Source: Flavobacteriaceae bacterium UBA6231 (lineage in GTDB: Bacteria; Bacteroidota; Bacteroidia; Flavobacteriales; Flavobacteriaceae). From it: a stretch of 8,276 nucleotides of DNA. Numbering within the stretch: position 1 is the stretch's first letter; every line of letters begins with the position of its first letter. Below, one piece after another: positions 6,588 to 8,276 of this stretch. The translations under genes were made by a program, and so were the position numbers. Below the pieces are notes generated by a model. It saw only the letters and a list, made by a program, of their open reading frames with translations, was not told the origin of the DNA and did no database searches. The stretch is from contig DJWL01000161.1 in assembly GCA_002441545.1 (NCBI GenBank), forward strand, positions 1 through 8,276, read 5' to 3'.

Positions 6588-7241
6588 ATGAATACAATAG
6601 ATACTAAATATAATTTTTTTCTGAAGAAAAATAAATTAAAAATAGGTATTTTAATTACATATTCTTTAGCCTCATTACTGTTAATTAGTGTTCTTATAAT
6701 AGGCACCAAATTCAGCATTCCATTCGAAAAATTTACTGGTGACCCAGCTCTAAACTCTAATTCAAATCCTTTTGTTGGGGTAATATCGAATTTAGGTGTT
6801 TTATTGTGGTGCTGTACAGCAAGTATATGTATTTTTTCAGGGATTTTTATATTGAATATCAATAAAAAGCATGCTGCTTTTTTAATGTTTTCAGGGGTTT
6901 TTACTTCTATTTTAATGTTCGATGATTTGTTTATGTTTCATGATTCTGGTATTTACTTGATCATTCCTTCTGATTTTGCTCAGAATATTGTTTTAATCTC
7001 ATACATGATTTTTTCTTTGTTTTACATAATAAAATTTTACAGAATAATTTTACAAGAAAATTATTTTATTTTAGGAACAGCTTTTTTCTTTTTAGGGTTA
7101 TCAATCTTTATAGACTTTTTATTTGAAAGTGACGGTTTAGAATATTTTATTGAAGATGGGCTTAAGTTTTTAGGAATTGTTAGTTGGATGTTGTTTTTTA
7201 ATACAACCTCATATAAATACTTGAAGAAATCACTTAATTAA
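6588..7241 (+). CDS. Six-helix integral membrane protein of unknown function
   Basis: A 217-residue protein I cannot assign to a named family. Six hydrophobic helices are visible at about 19-40, 66-90, 96-112, 128-148, 158-176 and 192-206. Basic residues at 14-18, 93-95, 149-152 and 210-214 place both termini inside by the positive-inside rule. Two related acidic motifs then fall on the outer face: DDLFMFHDSG (112-121, after helix 3) and DFLFESDG (176-183, after helix 5), the latter followed by EDGLKFLG (189-196). Asn68, Trp74, Asp112/113, His118, Asp119, Asp176, Glu180, Glu189 and Asp190 are polar or aromatic residues likely to matter; metal binding or a membrane-bound hydrolase is possible but unproven. 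Base composition is among the most A/T-rich in the window. The 3' end overlaps the convergent ATP-grasp gene by 12 bp. The ATG at 6588 precedes the first helix sensibly. Confidence 0.75.
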   Translation: MNTIDTKYNFFLKKNKLKIGILITYSLASLLLISVLIIGTKFSIPFEKFTGDPALNSNSNPFVGVISNLGVLLWCCTASICIFSGIFILNINKKHAAFLMFSGVFTSILMFDDLFMFHDSGIYLIIPSDFAQNIVLISYMIFSLFYIIKFYRIILQENYFILGTAFFFLGLSIFIDFLFESDGLEYFIEDGLKFLGIVSWMLFFNTTSYKYLKKSLN

Positions 7242-8276
7242 TTTGTTTCTAACCTTGTTATATATTAAATATATCAATGGTAAAGGATCTTTTACATAAA
7301 ACCTTAAGGTTGTGTGTTTCATTATAAACCTTAAATTAAAAATAAATGATTTATTGTTTCTTAGAGTCTTCATTAAACCAAGTAAATTGAAAAATTTTAT
7401 ATGATTATATGAAGGCTTAACAAAATCTATATTTAGGCTCTTTAAAAGATATATGTAAGGAAAATTTATTCCTGCTGCTAAAGATGCATCCAAAGACGTC
7501 CAAAACCTAGGATTAATTTCAATAACTTTATATGAGTCTTCATCCTCATCAAATCTCAAATCTACATGAGCAACACCAGACCAATTAAGCGTTTTCATTA
7601 ATTTCTCTACAACTCTATACAATTTTTCAGCATATAAAAACTCTACTCCGTTATTAGGTTCAAATTCTGTTTTTCCAGATAAAATTCCTTTTTGGATAGT
7701 AAATACTACTATTTTTCCTTTTTCACACAAAACACTACAGTCTATATCGTATCCTACAATATACTTTTGAATAATATAACTAAAACTCAATTCATTGTTT
7801 AATAAAAACGATTTTAACTGATTAAAGTCATTGAACTTAACAATTCCTTCTCCCGCTTCAGATTCTGTAATTGGTTTGATTAATATTGGATATCGATCAA
7901 CAATATTTTCTAATAATTCTTCCTTAGAATAATGAAATGTTTTAGGAAATGGAATATTTTTTTCTAACATATGCTTTGCTAAAGAAGATTTATCATTTGC
8001 AATATTAAAGCTGTTAAAATCTGGCAAAAGACCTATTTTATTAGAAAATGAAACATTATTTCTGTTTTTAATAAGGGTTTTAATGCTATATACATCTATT
8101 GGAATAATAAAATCAATTGAGAATCTTTTTAATTCTTTTTCAATATTAGTTAACCACTCACTTTCGCTCTTTGTTTTTGGATAGTAACTAAAATTTGAGA
8201 TTTTATTTGAATGTCTCAATTCTGGAAATTCAAAGTTAGATATTACATATATGTTTATGTTTTTCTGTTCAGATAA
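7230..8276 (-). CDS. ATP-grasp superfamily ligase (carbamoyl-phosphate synthase large chain-like), N-terminus outside window
   Basis: 348 codons are visible and the frame stays open to the right edge. The TTG at 8217-8219 is not the start: the residues before it (NIYVISNFEFPEL) look like the Rossmann-type beta strand and loop of a pre-ATP-grasp domain. Numbering from the first in-window residue: NDKSSLAKHML near 94-104 is the usual entry to the ATP-grasp domain, Lys134 in PILIKP is the ATP-binding lysine, followed by the flexible loop SEAGEGI, then QKYIVGYDID at 170-179, Asp239/Arg241 in HVDLRFDED, and EINPRFW with Glu253, Asn255 and Arg257 for Mg-ATP. Such enzymes activate a carboxylate as an acyl-phosphate and join it to an amine or thiol. 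The substrate is not deducible. Relatives with EINPRFW often sit in surface-polysaccharide or cell-wall clusters, but nothing else here confirms that. The tail of about 75 residues after the core is basic and aromatic. Confidence 0.88.
   Translation of the reverse strand, partial: LSEQKNINIYVISNFEFPELRHSNKISNFSYYPKTKSESEWLTNIEKELKRFSIDFIIPIDVYSIKTLIKNRNNVSFSNKIGLLPDFNSFNIANDKSSLAKHMLEKNIPFPKTFHYSKEELLENIVDRYPILIKPITESEAGEGIVKFNDFNQLKSFLLNNELSFSYIIQKYIVGYDIDCSVLCEKGKIVVFTIQKGILSGKTEFEPNNGVEFLYAEKLYRVVEKLMKTLNWSGVAHVDLRFDEDEDSYKVIEINPRFWTSLDASLAAGINFPYIYLLKSLNIDFVKPSYNHIKFFNLLGLMKTLRNNKSFIFNLRFIMKHTTLRFYVKDPLPLIYLIYNKVRNKLIK

Noticed and set aside
6557..6862. Minus-strand open frame over the start of the membrane protein
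   Set aside because: It overlaps the first helices of the better-supported plus-strand gene, which has a clean six-helix pattern obeying the positive-inside rule.
6588..7241. Membrane protein as a CREST-type (alkaline ceramidase/PAQR) hydrolase linked to the sulfonolipid genes
   Set aside because: The acidic and His residues invited the comparison, but the Ser-x3-His and the C-terminal His-x3-His motifs of that superfamily are absent, and the gene is 4 kb away.
8217..8219. TTG as the start of the ATP-grasp gene
   Set aside because: The frame stays open to the right edge and encodes a convincing beta strand upstream (NIYVISNFEF), so the true start is outside the window.

Overview
The window looks like chromosomal DNA of a member of the Bacteroidota, most likely a (probably marine) Flavobacteriaceae. 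The DNA is very A/T-rich and Shine-Dalgarno sequences are absent upstream of the starts. Several genes are preceded by the TAnnTTTG -7 element typical of this phylum. The gene families (a probable capnine/sulfonolipid enzyme pair, oligopeptidase B, YbaB, threonine aldolase) fit the same group. It holds eight protein genes, two of them cut by the window edges. I see no rRNA, tRNA, CRISPR array, insertion sequence or phage gene.

Left part (1-2986): the C-terminal half of a GNAT-fold acyltransferase of the YghO/bacterial-ceramide-synthase-like family runs rightward. It converges on a leftward alpha-oxoamine synthase, and the two share a strong bidirectional terminator (358-392). Upstream of the synthase, also leftward but with its own terminator and promoter, is a cysteine-synthase-fold PLP enzyme. 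Together these read as a sulfonolipid (capnine / N-acyl-capnine) locus. The cysteine-synthase-like enzyme would make cysteate. The oxoamine synthase would condense cysteate with a fatty acyl thioester. The GNAT protein is a candidate for N-acylation of the resulting base. Each fold is clear from sequence; the joint pathway role is inference from family knowledge and adjacency.

Middle part (2987-6474): a leftward oligopeptidase B with an intact catalytic triad and a TTG start is divergent from a rightward YbaB/EbfC nucleoid-associated protein, with closely packed divergent promoters between them. YbaB converges on, and overlaps by 8 bp, a leftward low-specificity L-threonine aldolase.

Right part (6475-8276): visibly more A/T-rich, with Lys/Asn/Ile/Phe-rich products. 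A rightward six-helix membrane protein of unknown function carries two similar acidic motifs on the predicted outer face. It overlaps by 12 bp the end of a leftward ATP-grasp ligase, whose N-terminus lies beyond the right edge. This may be the border of an accessory, for example surface-polysaccharide, region, but the window ends too soon to tell.
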